This document shows, piece by piece, positions 18,877-27,665 of a DNA stretch of 64,000 nt (the stretch's first letter is position 1; each line of letters opens with the position of its first letter). The notes under the pieces are model-generated. The model made no database searches, was not told where the DNA came from, and saw only the letters and a program-made list of their open reading frames with translations. Location: assembly GCA_026708325.1 (NCBI GenBank), contig JAPOVC010000028.1:205925-269924 (forward strand). Direction: 5' to 3'. Source of the DNA: Anaerolineaceae bacterium. Its GTDB lineage: Bacteria > Chloroflexota > Anaerolineae > Aggregatilineales > Phototrophicaceae. The translations under genes were made by a program, and so were the position numbers.

Positions 18877-19962
18877 CTATTCTTCTTCGCCATACATTTC
18901 GACGAAGGCCGCGTGGACGTCTTCCATCAGGAAGACACCTTCGGTGGGTACGGGCTCCATGATGACGCCGCTGACGTTCACGAAGTAGTCATTCGTGTCG
19001 TCCCAGCGCGCCTTCCAGTAGCTGTATCCATCTTCCGAGAGGATGTCGCGCTCGATCTCGCTGGCGTTGAGCGGGTAGTGCTCGTAGCCCTGCCAGAATT
19101 CCTTGAAAGCCTCAACGGACATGTTGGCACCCGTCTGGGTATTGAGGACGTCGAGAATGATGGCCGCGCCCTCATCCGTGTTCTCTTCGACGAAATTGAC
19201 GATGCGGAACCAGACATTCAGCAGTTTCAGTATGGTCTCCTGGTTTTCGGCCGCGTAATCCGGCGTGGAGATGATTCCGTTCAGCGGCGGTGGCGCCAGG
19301 TCCGCGCCGACGACAACCGGCTTGTAGCCCTCTGCAGTCGCGCGCGTGCGCTGCGGGATGCCACCCAGGTAGAAGTCGCCCGTGCCTGAGAGGAAGGCGG
19401 CCAGACCCTCGTCCGGATTCAGGTCAACAATGGTGATGTCCATATCGGGATCCAGACCGACGCGCGCCGCCGAGCCGACCACCGCCTGGCCCATATCGGT
19501 GTTGCCCGTGGTCACGACGGTATGCCCCTGCATCTGCTGCAGGGCCGCGACGACGGCATCCTCGCGCTCCATCCCTTCGGCCTCGAATTCCTCAACCGAC
19601 ATGAATTCGGGTCTTGCCATCAGGGCTGCACCGGCGTCGAAAATGTTGAAGCCGTACACGTAAACGAACTGGAAGGCATCGTAGGTGGCGATGACCGAGG
19701 AGATGTTGTTGATGGCGACGTCAACTTCACCGGCGGCCAGCGCTTCCTGAACCTCGGTCCAGCCAAGGATGACGAACTCGACGTCGAGTCCTTCTTCGGC
19801 GTACCAGCCAAATTCCTGCCCGAGGATGGGCAGCAAGGTATCCTGGAAGGGCGATACACCGTAACGGACGCTGACCATCTCATCCTGGGCCTGCACGCCC
19901 GAAATGGCGAATGCAGCCAGCAACAGGACGATCAAAACGCCGCGAACACCTTTCACCTGCAT
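18877..19962 (-). CDS. ABC transporter substrate-binding protein, NMT1/SsuA-like
   Basis: 361 residues from ATG 19962, which has an AAGGAGGAAGAG ribosome-binding site. The signal peptide ends near VQAQDE. The mature sequence has the SsuA/TauA/NMT1 pattern: FGWYAEEGLDVEFV near residue 50 and DVAINNISSV near 80, where the ligand-binding cleft is formed. Relatives bind nitrate, sulfonates, taurine, bicarbonate, pyrimidine precursors or phthalate-type compounds; which applies here is not clear. The permease and ATPase genes lie upstream in the same operon. Confidence 0.88.
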   Translation of the reverse strand: MQVKGVRGVLIVLLLAAFAISGVQAQDEMVSVRYGVSPFQDTLLPILGQEFGWYAEEGLDVEFVILGWTEVQEALAAGEVDVAINNISSVIATYDAFQFVYVYGFNIFDAGAALMARPEFMSVEEFEAEGMEREDAVVAALQQMQGHTVVTTGNTDMGQAVVGSAARVGLDPDMDITIVDLNPDEGLAAFLSGTGDFYLGGIPQRTRATAEGYKPVVVGADLAPPPLNGIISTPDYAAENQETILKLLNVWFRIVNFVEENTDEGAAIILDVLNTQTGANMSVEAFKEFWQGYEHYPLNASEIERDILSEDGYSYWKARWDDTNDYFVNVSGVIMEPVPTEGVFLMEDVHAAFVEMYGEEE

Positions 19963-20040
19963 CTCTTCCTCCTTATGGAACAACGAAAACACTCTGGCAT
20001 TTTGCCAGCGGACAACCACGGCAGCGCGCGCGAAAGTCTC

Positions 20041-20835
20041 TCATACCTGCGTTTCAGCGTCACGTTCCGTCCAGCGCGTCAGGCGGCGCGTAAACAGGTA
20101 GAGCAGGCGGTCTGCCAATGCCGCCTCCATACCGATGATAATGATACCCAGCAGGATGGTCTGCGTGTTCAGGCTGCGTCGCGCGACCATGATCATGAAG
20201 CCGATGCCCTCCTGCGCACCCATCAATTCCGCCGCGATCATCAGGCCGAAGGCGAGCGCCAACGCCACGCGCCAGCCGGCGATCAGCTCGGGCACAATGG
20301 CCGGCAGGATCACCGTACGATAAATATGGTCCTGCCCGGCGCCCAGCGAGCGCGCTGCCTGGATGTAAATGCGCGGTACGTTGCGCACGGCCTCGATGGT
20401 ACTCACGACCATGACCATGAAGCAACCCAGTCCCGCCAGCAGGACCTGGCCAAACATGCCGATACCGAACCAGAGGATGAAAAAGGGGATCAGGGCGATC
20501 GGCGGAATGGGCCGCAATGCCTCGATGACCGGCTCCAGCAACGCGAAGACAATGCGGAAGCGGCTCATCACCAGGCCGACCAGCACGCCCAGCGCCGAAC
20601 CGGCGAGGAAACTGATACTCACGCGATAGAAGGTCACCAGGGCCTGGCGCAGAATGGTGGACCGCACCTGCACCAGGGTATCCAGCACGCGATCCGGGCT
20701 GGGCAACTTGAGCGACGAGACCAGTTCCCATTCCGTGGTCACCAGATACCAGGTGACGAGCACCAGCAGGATCGAGGCCAGGCTGATGGCGCGCGTGCGG
20801 CGAATCCGCTGGCGTACGCCTTCTTCCTGCAGCAT
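20041..20835 (-). CDS. ABC transporter permease, SsuC/TauC-like
   Basis: 264-residue inner-membrane permease with an N-terminal helix (SLASILLVLVTWYLV) and the transport domain loop EALRPIPPIALIPFFILWFG, which is characteristic of SsuC/TauC/NrtB permeases. Its ATG overlaps the ATPase stop in TGATG, giving translational coupling. It is followed after 78 bases by the binding-protein gene. Confidence 0.92.
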   Translation of the reverse strand: MLQEEGVRQRIRRTRAISLASILLVLVTWYLVTTEWELVSSLKLPSPDRVLDTLVQVRSTILRQALVTFYRVSISFLAGSALGVLVGLVMSRFRIVFALLEPVIEALRPIPPIALIPFFILWFGIGMFGQVLLAGLGCFMVMVVSTIEAVRNVPRIYIQAARSLGAGQDHIYRTVILPAIVPELIAGWRVALALAFGLMIAAELMGAQEGIGFMIMVARRSLNTQTILLGIIIIGMEAALADRLLYLFTRRLTRWTERDAETQV

Positions 20836-21629
20836 CAGGCGGCAGACTCCGCTTCCTTTTGGCTCAGGACGTCCATCAATTGCTGACGAAGCGCCTGGAA
20901 GCTGGCGCTGGTCTTGCGGCGCGGGTCCAGCTCGCGTCCAAGAGGCACGGGCACGTCCGCCGCCACGCGCGCTGGGCGAGGAGTCAACACGACCACGCGA
21001 TCGCCGATGAACAACGCTTCTTCAATGTCGTGCGTGACGAAAAGGATGGTCAGCGCTTCTTCCTGCCAAAGGCGCAGCAACTCAATCTGCATTTCCTCCC
21101 TGGTCAGCACGTCCAGCGCGCCAAAGGGCTCGTCCATCAGCAGGATGGCCGGCTTGTTGGCGTAGGCGCGGGCAAGATCGACGCGCTTTTTCATGCCGCC
21201 CGAGAGTTGCAGGGGGTAGAGGTCGCGGTATTCGGCGAGGCCGACGAGGGAGAGCAAGCGCTCGACGATTCGCGAAACCTCGGCGGCCGGCACCTTGCGC
21301 GCCACCGGGCCATAGGCAAGGTTTTGCTCCACGGTCAGCCAGGGGAACACGGAGTCCTGCTGGAAGACAACCGCTCTTTCCGCCCCCGGGCCGGTCACTG
21401 TTGCGCCATCGACGAGGACTGCGCCGGCGCCGGGCGCGATGAAACCGGCGACCAGGTTCAACAGGGTCGATTTGCCGCAGCCCGACGGTCCAACGATGCA
21501 GACGATTTCATTGGTGGCGATTTGCAGGCTGGTTTCATCCAGCGCCGCGACCGAACCCTGTGGCGTCGCAAAGGACTTGCTAACGCCAAGTAACTCTATT
21601 TTGGGCGAAGGGAGGTTCTGAACTGCCAC
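20835..21629 (-). CDS. ABC transporter ATP-binding protein, SsuB/TauB-like
   Basis: About 264 residues. Motifs: Walker A GPSGCGKST, Q-loop FQQDSVFPW, signature LSGGMKKRV, Walker B ILLMDEPFGALD, and the switch histidine in FVTHDIEEA. I place the start at GTG 21629 (TTG 21647 is an alternative), because a good promoter at 21664-21692 lies inside the longer frame and would be downstream of an ATG at 21740. It is the first gene of the operon with the permease, binding protein, amidohydrolase and PfkB kinase. Confidence 0.9.
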   Translation of the reverse strand: MAVQNLPSPKIELLGVSKSFATPQGSVAALDETSLQIATNEIVCIVGPSGCGKSTLLNLVAGFIAPGAGAVLVDGATVTGPGAERAVVFQQDSVFPWLTVEQNLAYGPVARKVPAAEVSRIVERLLSLVGLAEYRDLYPLQLSGGMKKRVDLARAYANKPAILLMDEPFGALDVLTREEMQIELLRLWQEEALTILFVTHDIEEALFIGDRVVVLTPRPARVAADVPVPLGRELDPRRKTSASFQALRQQLMDVLSQKEAESAA

Positions 21630-21663
21630 TGTTCCCGTACTCAAGCGATTTGTGCCGCGGGCG

Positions 21664-21692
21664 ATAATAGCGCGGGCACGTTGCGGTCTCAA
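21664..21692 (-). promoter_or_regulatory. Sigma-70-like promoter of the SsuB-type operon
   Basis: On the minus strand TTGAGA (21692-21687), a 17-base spacer, then TATTAT (21669-21664): five of six matches in each box. Transcription would start near 21658, just before the GTG start at 21629. Confidence 0.7.
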
Positions 21693-21838
21693 CAATTCGC
21701 TATCATTGCCCACGCCCGACTTTGACAGGAGTGCCGGCATTCCGGAGCTGAAGCGGGCATGCCCGGCGCAGGCCGACCCTGTTGGGAGCCGTTCACAGGC
21801 TCCGTGAACAGACCGTGAAATGGATGGAGTGAAGGGAT

Positions 21839-22615
21839 GTGGAACCCGTGACCGACAAGGCCATGTCCGGGCACCCGGTTGTCCTGATTTCGGGCGGCAA
21901 CATTGGCATCGGGCGGGCGGTGGCCCTGCGCTTCGCCCGTGAGGGTGCGAGCATCGTCATTGCGGCGCGCAATGCGGAGACAGCGCAGGAGACCCTGGGA
22001 CTGATTGAGACCGCCGGCGGGCAGAGCCACTTTGTCGCCTGTGACGTGCGTGACGAAGCGCAGTGCGACCGGGCCGTGATGGAAACGGTCGAACGTCACG
22101 GTCGCCTTGACGTGCTGGTCAACAACGCCGGCAGCATCATTCGCCAGCGGACCGTGGCGCAACTCACGACGGCCCAGTGGCGGGAGATGCTGGACGTCAA
22201 TCTGAACGGGACCTTCTACCTCAGTCGGGCAGCCCTGCCGCATCTGGCGCGGACCCGAGGCAACATCGTCAACGTCTCATCCTACGCCGGTCTGGTGGGA
22301 TTCCCCGGCTCGGCGGCCTACTGCGCCGCCAAGGGCGCTGTGGTCCAGTTGACGCGGGCCATGGCGCTGGACCACGCTGCGGAGGGAATTCGCGTCAACT
22401 GCGTCTGTCCCGGCAGCGTGAACACGCCCATGATCGCCGCGGCCTGGGAGCAGCACGGGCCGGGCGCGAAGGAACTCTGGTCGGAGAAACACCCGCTGGG
22501 ACGCATCGCCGAGGCCGAAGAGGTGGCCGAGGCCATTTACTGGCTGGCCAGTGACGCCGCCAGTTTTGTGACGGGCGCAGCGTTGCCGGTCGACGGCGGC
22601 ATCACCGCCGGCTAG
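21839..22615 (+). CDS. Short-chain dehydrogenase/reductase (SDR), classical type
   Basis: 258 residues from GTG 21839; GTG 21848 or ATG 21863 are other possible starts. The NAD(P)-binding motif appears as SGGNIGIG (serine instead of the usual threonine), with NNAG near residue 96, the catalytic serine in NVSSYAG, and the YxxxK pair in AAYCAAKGA. The C-terminal TGAALPVDGGITAG is typical of glucose/3-ketoacyl-type SDRs. It is a cytoplasmic oxidoreductase of unknown substrate. Its TAG stop lies in a CTAG palindrome shared with the stop of the convergent dipeptidase gene. Confidence 0.9.
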   Translation: MEPVTDKAMSGHPVVLISGGNIGIGRAVALRFAREGASIVIAARNAETAQETLGLIETAGGQSHFVACDVRDEAQCDRAVMETVERHGRLDVLVNNAGSIIRQRTVAQLTTAQWREMLDVNLNGTFYLSRAALPHLARTRGNIVNVSSYAGLVGFPGSAAYCAAKGAVVQLTRAMALDHAAEGIRVNCVCPGSVNTPMIAAAWEQHGPGAKELWSEKHPLGRIAEAEEVAEAIYWLASDAASFVTGAALPVDGGITAG

Positions 22616-23646
22616 CCACCCCAGACCTGCTCAAAGACACGCATCCAGTTGCCGCCCAGCAGGGCGGTCAGTTCCTCTTGGGAAAAGCCGCGCCTGAGCA
22701 GCTCGGCCACAAACACGGGCATCTGGTCCGCGCTCTGACAGTCCTCAATCCAGTTGTGGAGCATGTCCGGCCCGATGGAGGATTCGACCAGAGCGTGTAC
22801 GCTCACTTCCCGCAGCGTGCCCTCCAGAAAGTCCGCGCCGATGCCGAAATGCTCGATGCCCACCAGTTCGACCATGTGCTGCAGGTGGTCGGCCATGCGC
22901 GCGCAGGTGGGCGGGTCGGAAATGTAGCCGCCATAAAAGTTGAGGCCGATGACGCCGCCGCAGTCCGCCACGGCGCGGATCTGGTCGTCGGTCAGATTGC
23001 GCGGGTGGTCATGCACGGCGCGGGCGTTGCTGTGCGAGGCGACCAGCGGTCCCTCCACGATGTCGATGGCATCCCAAAAGCCGGGTTCCGCCAGGTGGCT
23101 GACGTCAAAGATAACCTTGCTGCGGCACAGGTCGCGCAGGGCTTCCTGGCCGGCGGCGGTCAGACCGCCCGGATTGCGGACGCCGGTGCCATCGGCGAAG
23201 GCATTGCGCCGCTCCCAGGTGAAAGCGACCATGCGGATGCCGAATCGGCAGAGCGCGCGCAGCACGCGGGCATCGCCGCCGAGACCGTCGCAACCCTCAA
23301 GGGCCAGCAGGCCGGCGATCTTGCCTGCGTCGGTGATGCGCTGAATGTCCGCCACGCTGTTGGCCAGTTCCATGCGGCTGTCGTCGCTGGTGAGGTCTTC
23401 CTCCGCGGCCTGCAAATGGCGCAGGATTTCGCGCAGGCCCAGGCCGGGTAGAAAACGGTCATCGACGTAGACCGGCAAGACCTGAACATTGATGCCGCCC
23501 GCCTCCATGATCGGGGCCCAGTAACCTGAGAGCGCGCCGCGCTCCCCCCGATGGTGGCGGGACATGACGTCCATCAAAATGTCGTGATGGGAATCGACGA
23601 ACAACAGGTCCTGACAGACCTCCTGGGCTTGCTGCAGAAATTGCAT
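22612..23646 (-). CDS. Membrane dipeptidase-family metallopeptidase (M19, renal dipeptidase type)
   Basis: 344 residues from ATG 23646. Zinc-binding positions of the M19 family are recognisable: HxD in DSHHDIL near residue 20, the bridging glutamate in LLALEGCDGL, the histidine in VASHSNARAV, and a later histidine near LQHMVELVG. Members cleave dipeptides, often with D-residues at the C-terminal side, or act on related lactams. No signal peptide is visible, so it is probably cytoplasmic. It is divergent from the FAD oxidoreductase across 57 bases, and its TAG overlaps the SDR stop. Confidence 0.9.
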   Translation of the reverse strand: MQFLQQAQEVCQDLLFVDSHHDILMDVMSRHHRGERGALSGYWAPIMEAGGINVQVLPVYVDDRFLPGLGLREILRHLQAAEEDLTSDDSRMELANSVADIQRITDAGKIAGLLALEGCDGLGGDARVLRALCRFGIRMVAFTWERRNAFADGTGVRNPGGLTAAGQEALRDLCRSKVIFDVSHLAEPGFWDAIDIVEGPLVASHSNARAVHDHPRNLTDDQIRAVADCGGVIGLNFYGGYISDPPTCARMADHLQHMVELVGIEHFGIGADFLEGTLREVSVHALVESSIGPDMLHNWIEDCQSADQMPVFVAELLRRGFSQEELTALLGGNWMRVFEQVWGG

Positions 23647-23703
23647 GGCTCCCTCCCGGCAGGCTATGCTCGCGCGCAGGAGTATGCCACAAGGAGAGCG
23701 CGA

Positions 23704-24825
23704 GTGCCTGCCTGCAGCGCAAAGGAGAGCGCCGACGTCGTGGTCATCGGAGCGGGCATTCAGGGCCTCAGCGCAGCCTGGCATTTGGCGAAATTCGGCA
23801 TACGCGACGTGGCCCTGGTTGAAAAGTCCACCGTGGGCAGCGGCTCCTCGCGCTGGTCCGCGTCGATGCTGATGAAGCAGATGTGGGGCGAATGGCAGCA
23901 GCGCTTTTCGGCCTACACCTTCGAACGCTACGCGGCCTTCGCCGAAGACACCGGCTTCGACGCCGGTTTCGTGCGCACGGGTACCCTGACCCTGGTGACG
24001 CCGGACGTGGCGGAGCAGGAACAACACTTCGTGGACTTGCGGCGCAAGTACGGCGTCGAGACCCAGGTGCTCACGCCGGACGAGGTTGTCCGCTGGCTAC
24101 CCTTGCTTTCCCCGGACGAAATGACTTTCGGCGTCTACGGCCCGGATGATGGCGTGCTGGATACGCCCAACATCCTGCGCGGCTGGCGCCATTCCGCGCA
24201 AGCCATGGGCGTGACGATCCACGAAGGCCGGCGCGCGACCGGACTGGAAATCGAAAGCGGGCGCATCGCCGCCGTGCACACGACGGCGGGCCCCATCGCC
24301 ACGCGTTGCGCCGTAAACGCGGCTGGTGCAGATGCCGACGAGGTCGGCGCCTGGGCCGGGTTGCGTATCCCGCTACTCAACCGGGTGCGCAACATCTTTC
24401 TGGTCGAGAGACCGCCGCAACTGAAGTCCAGAATCTACGTGATGGACGCCGCCACGCACTGGTACTTTCGCAGCGATAACGGCGAGGTGCTGGTGGGCAT
24501 GGGCGCGCGCGAGCATGCGACAGTGCAGGATCGCCCGGACATGGACTACTGGCCGGAAATGCGCGCGATGTGCCTGCGCAAGGCCCCGGCCCTGGCACAG
24601 GCCCGTATCGTCGGCGGCTGGGCCGGCATTCGGCCGCTGACTCCGGACGACAGGCCGGTCCTGGGCCCGGTTGCGGAAGTGGAGGGTTTCATCAACAACT
24701 GCGGCTGGGGCGGCGTGGGCATCATGAATGCGCCGGTCGGCGGCCAGCTGGTCGCGGAGCAGATTCATGACGGCAGGACGAGCACCTTCGATACAGGGCC
24801 TTTCCTTTTGTCACGCTTCAACTGA
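23704..24825 (+). CDS. FAD-dependent oxidoreductase, DAO/sarcosine-oxidase-like
   Basis: 373 residues starting at GTG 23704, with AAGGAGAG five bases upstream. The N-terminal dinucleotide motif is VVIGAGIQGLSAAW, and the C-terminal part contains GGWAGIRPLTPDDRPVLGP and NNCGWGGVGIMNAP, as in glycine/sarcosine oxidases and dimethylglycine-dehydrogenase-type proteins. It probably oxidises an amino acid or N-methyl amine in the cytoplasm. The nearby dipeptidase and M24 peptidase suggest a general role in peptide and amino-acid breakdown, but the substrate is not defined. Confidence 0.9.
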   Translation: MPACSAKESADVVVIGAGIQGLSAAWHLAKFGIRDVALVEKSTVGSGSSRWSASMLMKQMWGEWQQRFSAYTFERYAAFAEDTGFDAGFVRTGTLTLVTPDVAEQEQHFVDLRRKYGVETQVLTPDEVVRWLPLLSPDEMTFGVYGPDDGVLDTPNILRGWRHSAQAMGVTIHEGRRATGLEIESGRIAAVHTTAGPIATRCAVNAAGADADEVGAWAGLRIPLLNRVRNIFLVERPPQLKSRIYVMDAATHWYFRSDNGEVLVGMGAREHATVQDRPDMDYWPEMRAMCLRKAPALAQARIVGGWAGIRPLTPDDRPVLGPVAEVEGFINNCGWGGVGIMNAPVGGQLVAEQIHDGRTSTFDTGPFLLSRFN

Positions 24826-24874
24826 AATGGGTCGGCCCGGACTCCTAGCCACTACCTGCTTTCATAAACTCTAC

Positions 24875-24903
24875 TTAACAATTCTTTAAATTCATGTTAA
24901 AGT
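24875..24903 (+). promoter_or_regulatory. Probable promoter of the DUF4956 gene
   Basis: TTAACA, a 17-base AT-rich spacer, then TAAAGT, in the only clearly AT-rich stretch of the neighbourhood. The leader to the ATG would be about 65 bases. Confidence 0.5.
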
Positions 24904-24974
24904 CGGCGGGCGGGGTCGGCCACCTGTTGCCACGCAACCGGCCCGGGTTCGGTTTAGCGGGAAAAGCAGCGACA

Positions 24975-25547
24975 ATGACGTTATTTGCCGAGTATCTGAT
25001 TCATTTTCTGATCAACCAACTGGTTCTCGCTTCCTTTGTGATCATCAATTACAACCCGCGCAAGCACAGAAGCAACAATTCCGTTGCCCTGCTGGTGATC
25101 GGCGCCCTGGTTTACGTCGTCATCACCCTCATTGTGCGTTATGAGATCGGGCTAGGCATCGGATTTGGCATCTTTGCCATCTTCTCCCTGTTGCGCTTTC
25201 GCACGGTGGCCATCAACCTGCGCGACATGACCTACCTGTTCGCTGTGGTGGCGGTCTCCTTCGCCAACGCTTTCCTGCTCTACAACAGGGAATATGCCGG
25301 AACGCTGGCAGTTGCCCTGGTGCTGTTTGCAACCATGTTGCTGCTGGAAAAGGGAAGGCTGTTGCCCGTTTACAGCGAGATTTCCCTGACCTGCAACAAC
25401 CTCGAACTGTTGCGGCCGGAGCAGCGACCGGCCTTGCTGGCGGATTTGCAGGAGCGCACCGGACTGAAGGTTGAGCATCTGGTCATCGACAGCATCAACC
25501 TTCGCAGCGGCACGGCGCGAATACAGGTCTACATTGCCGAGGAATGA
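24975..25547 (+). CDS. DUF4956-family membrane protein
   Basis: 190 residues from ATG 24975. Four hydrophobic segments occupy the first 120 residues (around 8-26, 40-58, 66-84 and 100-118), with a conserved-looking cytoplasmic loop FAIFSLLRFRTVAINLRDMTY. A soluble C-terminal domain of about 60 residues follows. This pattern matches DUF4956 (PF16316), often found beside polyphosphate polymerase (VTC-like) or CotH-type genes; neither partner is present here. Function unknown. A longer frame from 24894 would begin inside the predicted promoter and is less likely. Confidence 0.8.
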   Translation: MTLFAEYLIHFLINQLVLASFVIINYNPRKHRSNNSVALLVIGALVYVVITLIVRYEIGLGIGFGIFAIFSLLRFRTVAINLRDMTYLFAVVAVSFANAFLLYNREYAGTLAVALVLFATMLLLEKGRLLPVYSEISLTCNNLELLRPEQRPALLADLQERTGLKVEHLVIDSINLRSGTARIQVYIAEE

Positions 25548-25668
25548 TGGCCGTGCCGCGTGTCCCTGCTAGGGACAGTTCGGCTCCTGAAATCCGTCCT
25601 GGCGGCTCTGCACTACCCTACAAATTTGACGGCGTGAACCATTTGAGCGAACCAGAATGATTCCTGGT

Positions 25669-26775
25669 TCAGCCGATGATGCGCAAATCGCGTGGAAACG
25701 AGGTCAGGGACTCGAGACCGTCGTCGCTAATCACCACATTGTCCTCGACGCGCACACCCAGGACGTCGGTCTTGTAGAGGCCGGGTTCGATGGTGAAGAC
25801 CATGCCGGGCTCAAGCAGGGCCTCGTTGCCACGCGTGATCCACGGCCCTTCGTGAACGTCAAGGCCCAGGCCGTGTCCGGTGCGGTGCAGGATGTAGTCG
25901 CCGTAGCCGGCGTCCAGCAGCGTCTGCGTGACAATGGCGTCCAACTCGCCGCAAGGCAGGCCCGGCCGCGCCGTCTGGCGACCGACTGTGTTGGCATGCA
26001 GCACGGCGGCGTACAGGGCGCGCGCTTCGTCGCTCGCTTCTTCAATGAAGAATGTGCGCGTGATATCCGCCGGATAGCCATCGATGACAGTGCCGAAATC
26101 GAAGATCAGGGCGTCGCCGGCCTCCAGGGGGGCGTCGTCGCGGATCTTGCCGTGGGGACGCGAACTGTTGTCGCCACCCAGCACCAGCGGTTCGAAGGAC
26201 AGGCCCTGGCCACCCAGTTCACTCATCTGGTTGATGAGGAAATTGGCCACCTCGCGTTCCGTCATGCCGGCGCGCAGCCAGGTGACGGTGTTCTCGAGCG
26301 CCTGTTCCGAGATGCGAATGGCGCGTCGCAGGGCCTCGATTTCCTCCGCTTCCTTACGCAGGCGAATGGAGGAGATCAGCTCCTGGGCGTCCATCAGGGC
26401 CGCGTCCGGCGCATTGCGGCGGATGGCCTCGGATTCGAAGAATCGCATGTTTTGGCCTTCGATGCCGATACGGCCGTCCAGCAGTTCCAGATGCGCCAGC
26501 GCGGCGGCGAAAGCGCCCTCGAAACCATCGGCATCGGCCCAGCGGAAGTGGTCGGCTTCAAAGCCCTTGCTGGCGAAGAAATCCGCCTCGAGGTCGGGAA
26601 TGACGATGGCAGGCCGGCCGTCGCGCGGCACAAAGAGCACGATGGGGCGCTCCATAACATGGTGAACGGAGCCGGTCAGATAGAAAAAGCCGGGGCCCGG
26701 AATGAGCGCCGCGGCATCAAGGCGATTGTCGGCCAGGACCTTCTGCAAGTGCTGCAAACGTTTTTCGGAAGGCAT
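25669..26775 (-). CDS. M24-family metallopeptidase (Xaa-Pro aminopeptidase type)
   Basis: 368 residues with a creatinase N-terminal domain (about 1-130) and a pita-bread catalytic domain. The five metal ligands are visible: D226 in FDFGTV, D237 in PADITR, H301 in RTGHGLGLDVHE, E330 in FTIEPGLY and E344 in VRVEDN. It removes N-terminal residues before proline, or hydrolyses related amides, in the cytoplasm. It starts one base before the stop of an EthD-like gene on the same strand (26777), so it is probably co-transcribed with the three small paralogs upstream. Confidence 0.93.
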   Translation of the reverse strand: MPSEKRLQHLQKVLADNRLDAAALIPGPGFFYLTGSVHHVMERPIVLFVPRDGRPAIVIPDLEADFFASKGFEADHFRWADADGFEGAFAAALAHLELLDGRIGIEGQNMRFFESEAIRRNAPDAALMDAQELISSIRLRKEAEEIEALRRAIRISEQALENTVTWLRAGMTEREVANFLINQMSELGGQGLSFEPLVLGGDNSSRPHGKIRDDAPLEAGDALIFDFGTVIDGYPADITRTFFIEEASDEARALYAAVLHANTVGRQTARPGLPCGELDAIVTQTLLDAGYGDYILHRTGHGLGLDVHEGPWITRGNEALLEPGMVFTIEPGLYKTDVLGVRVEDNVVISDDGLESLTSFPRDLRIIG

Positions 26776-26776
26776 G

Positions 26777-27130
26777 TCAGGGCATCTCCACGCTATTGTC
26801 GGTCCCGGTCAAAATCTCGCTGACGAGAAAAAGGGCGTCCGAAGTCTTGTTCCCGATCTCCCCGACCTGGGCCTGCAAGCCTTCATCATAGAAGCTGCTT
26901 TCGAAGGCCTCGCGCGTCTCCCATTCGGCCACGGTCATGAAGCGGAAGGGCAGGACGTTGGGTGCCCGACCCTGACCCGGCAAGGGGGATTCCGTCACCA
27001 GAGCAAAGTCGGTGCGAAGAACGCCTGCCATGGCCGCCGCAGGGTCGCGACGTTCGCTCTGGCGCAGTCGCAAGAATGCAGCCTCGTCACTGCCTGGCAG
27101 CAAATTGTAAAACACGGTCAGGCGAATCAC
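26777..27130 (-). CDS. EthD-like small protein, paralog A (most diverged)
   Basis: 117 residues, starting MIRLTVFYNLLPGSD. It has the size and sequence style of EthD/dimeric alpha-beta barrel proteins (PF07110 type), including the internal stretch GVLRTDFALVTESPLPGQG and the conserved PFRFMTVAEWETREAFE. It is the third of three tandem genes of identical length on the minus strand and is the most diverged in its first half. EthD-type proteins often act as accessory or small catalytic dimers in oxidative degradation. The role here is unknown, and the family assignment is inference from the motif pattern. Confidence 0.75.
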   Translation of the reverse strand: MIRLTVFYNLLPGSDEAAFLRLRQSERRDPAAAMAGVLRTDFALVTESPLPGQGRAPNVLPFRFMTVAEWETREAFESSFYDEGLQAQVGEIGNKTSDALFLVSEILTGTDNSVEMP

Positions 27131-27221
27131 GGTAGTCTCCCGACGGCAGCCATCATCGACGTTGCAGTCCTGACAGGCAGCGACCCGCAGCCAGGCCTAC
27201 TGACCGGTCCCGGATGAACCG

Positions 27222-27575
27222 TCAGGACGCATCGGTCCGATTGTCCGTCTCGGTCAGGATTTCAGTGACGAGAAACACGGCGTCAGAAATCCGTTCCACA
27301 TTTTCCCTGAGTTCATTTTGCAGACCCTCTTCGTAAAAGCTGGCCTCGAACTCCTCACGAGTCTCCCATTCGGCCACGGTCATGAAGCGGAAAGGCAGGG
27401 CATTGGGCGCACGTCCCTGACCGGGCAGCGGCGATTCCGTCACCTGGCCAAAGTCCGTCCGCAGAACGCCTGGCATGGAGGCATTGGCCTCCTGGTGTTC
27501 ACCCAGTCGCCAACGCAGAAACTCTTCCTCGTCGCTGCCGGGCGGCAGGTTGTAGAGCACGGTCAATCGAATCAC
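27222..27575 (-). CDS. EthD-like small protein, paralog B
   Basis: 117 residues. By eye it is about 85 per cent identical to paralog C (100 of 117 positions); nearly all of the first 69 residues match, and the differences gather in the last 45. The segment GQGRAPNALPFRFMTVAE is shared by B and C, and by A with one change. It is separated from A and C by about 90 bases each. Identical lengths and spacing point to tandem duplication. Function unknown. Confidence 0.75.
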   Translation of the reverse strand: MIRLTVLYNLPPGSDEEEFLRWRLGEHQEANASMPGVLRTDFGQVTESPLPGQGRAPNALPFRFMTVAEWETREEFEASFYEEGLQNELRENVERISDAVFLVTEILTETDNRTDAS

Positions 27576-27665
27576 GATGCCTCCTGTGGTCAGGTCCCGG
27601 GCGTAACAGGCTGGCGGCCGGCGAAGAATCCTTGCAGGGGATGCGGGCAGTTGGCGGGCGACACG

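Noticed and set aside
21630..21740. Longer start for the SsuB-like ATPase at 21740
   Set aside because: A good promoter lies within this segment and the extra residues show no ABC homology.
22612..22615. CTAG shared by convergent stop codons (also at 43408-43411) as a regulatory site
   Set aside because: Two TAG stops on opposite strands necessarily form CTAG when they overlap; this reflects gene packing rather than a functional site.
25561..25575. GTCCC-TGCTA-GGGAC stem behind the DUF4956 gene
   Set aside because: Only five base pairs and no T-run; too weak to call a terminator.
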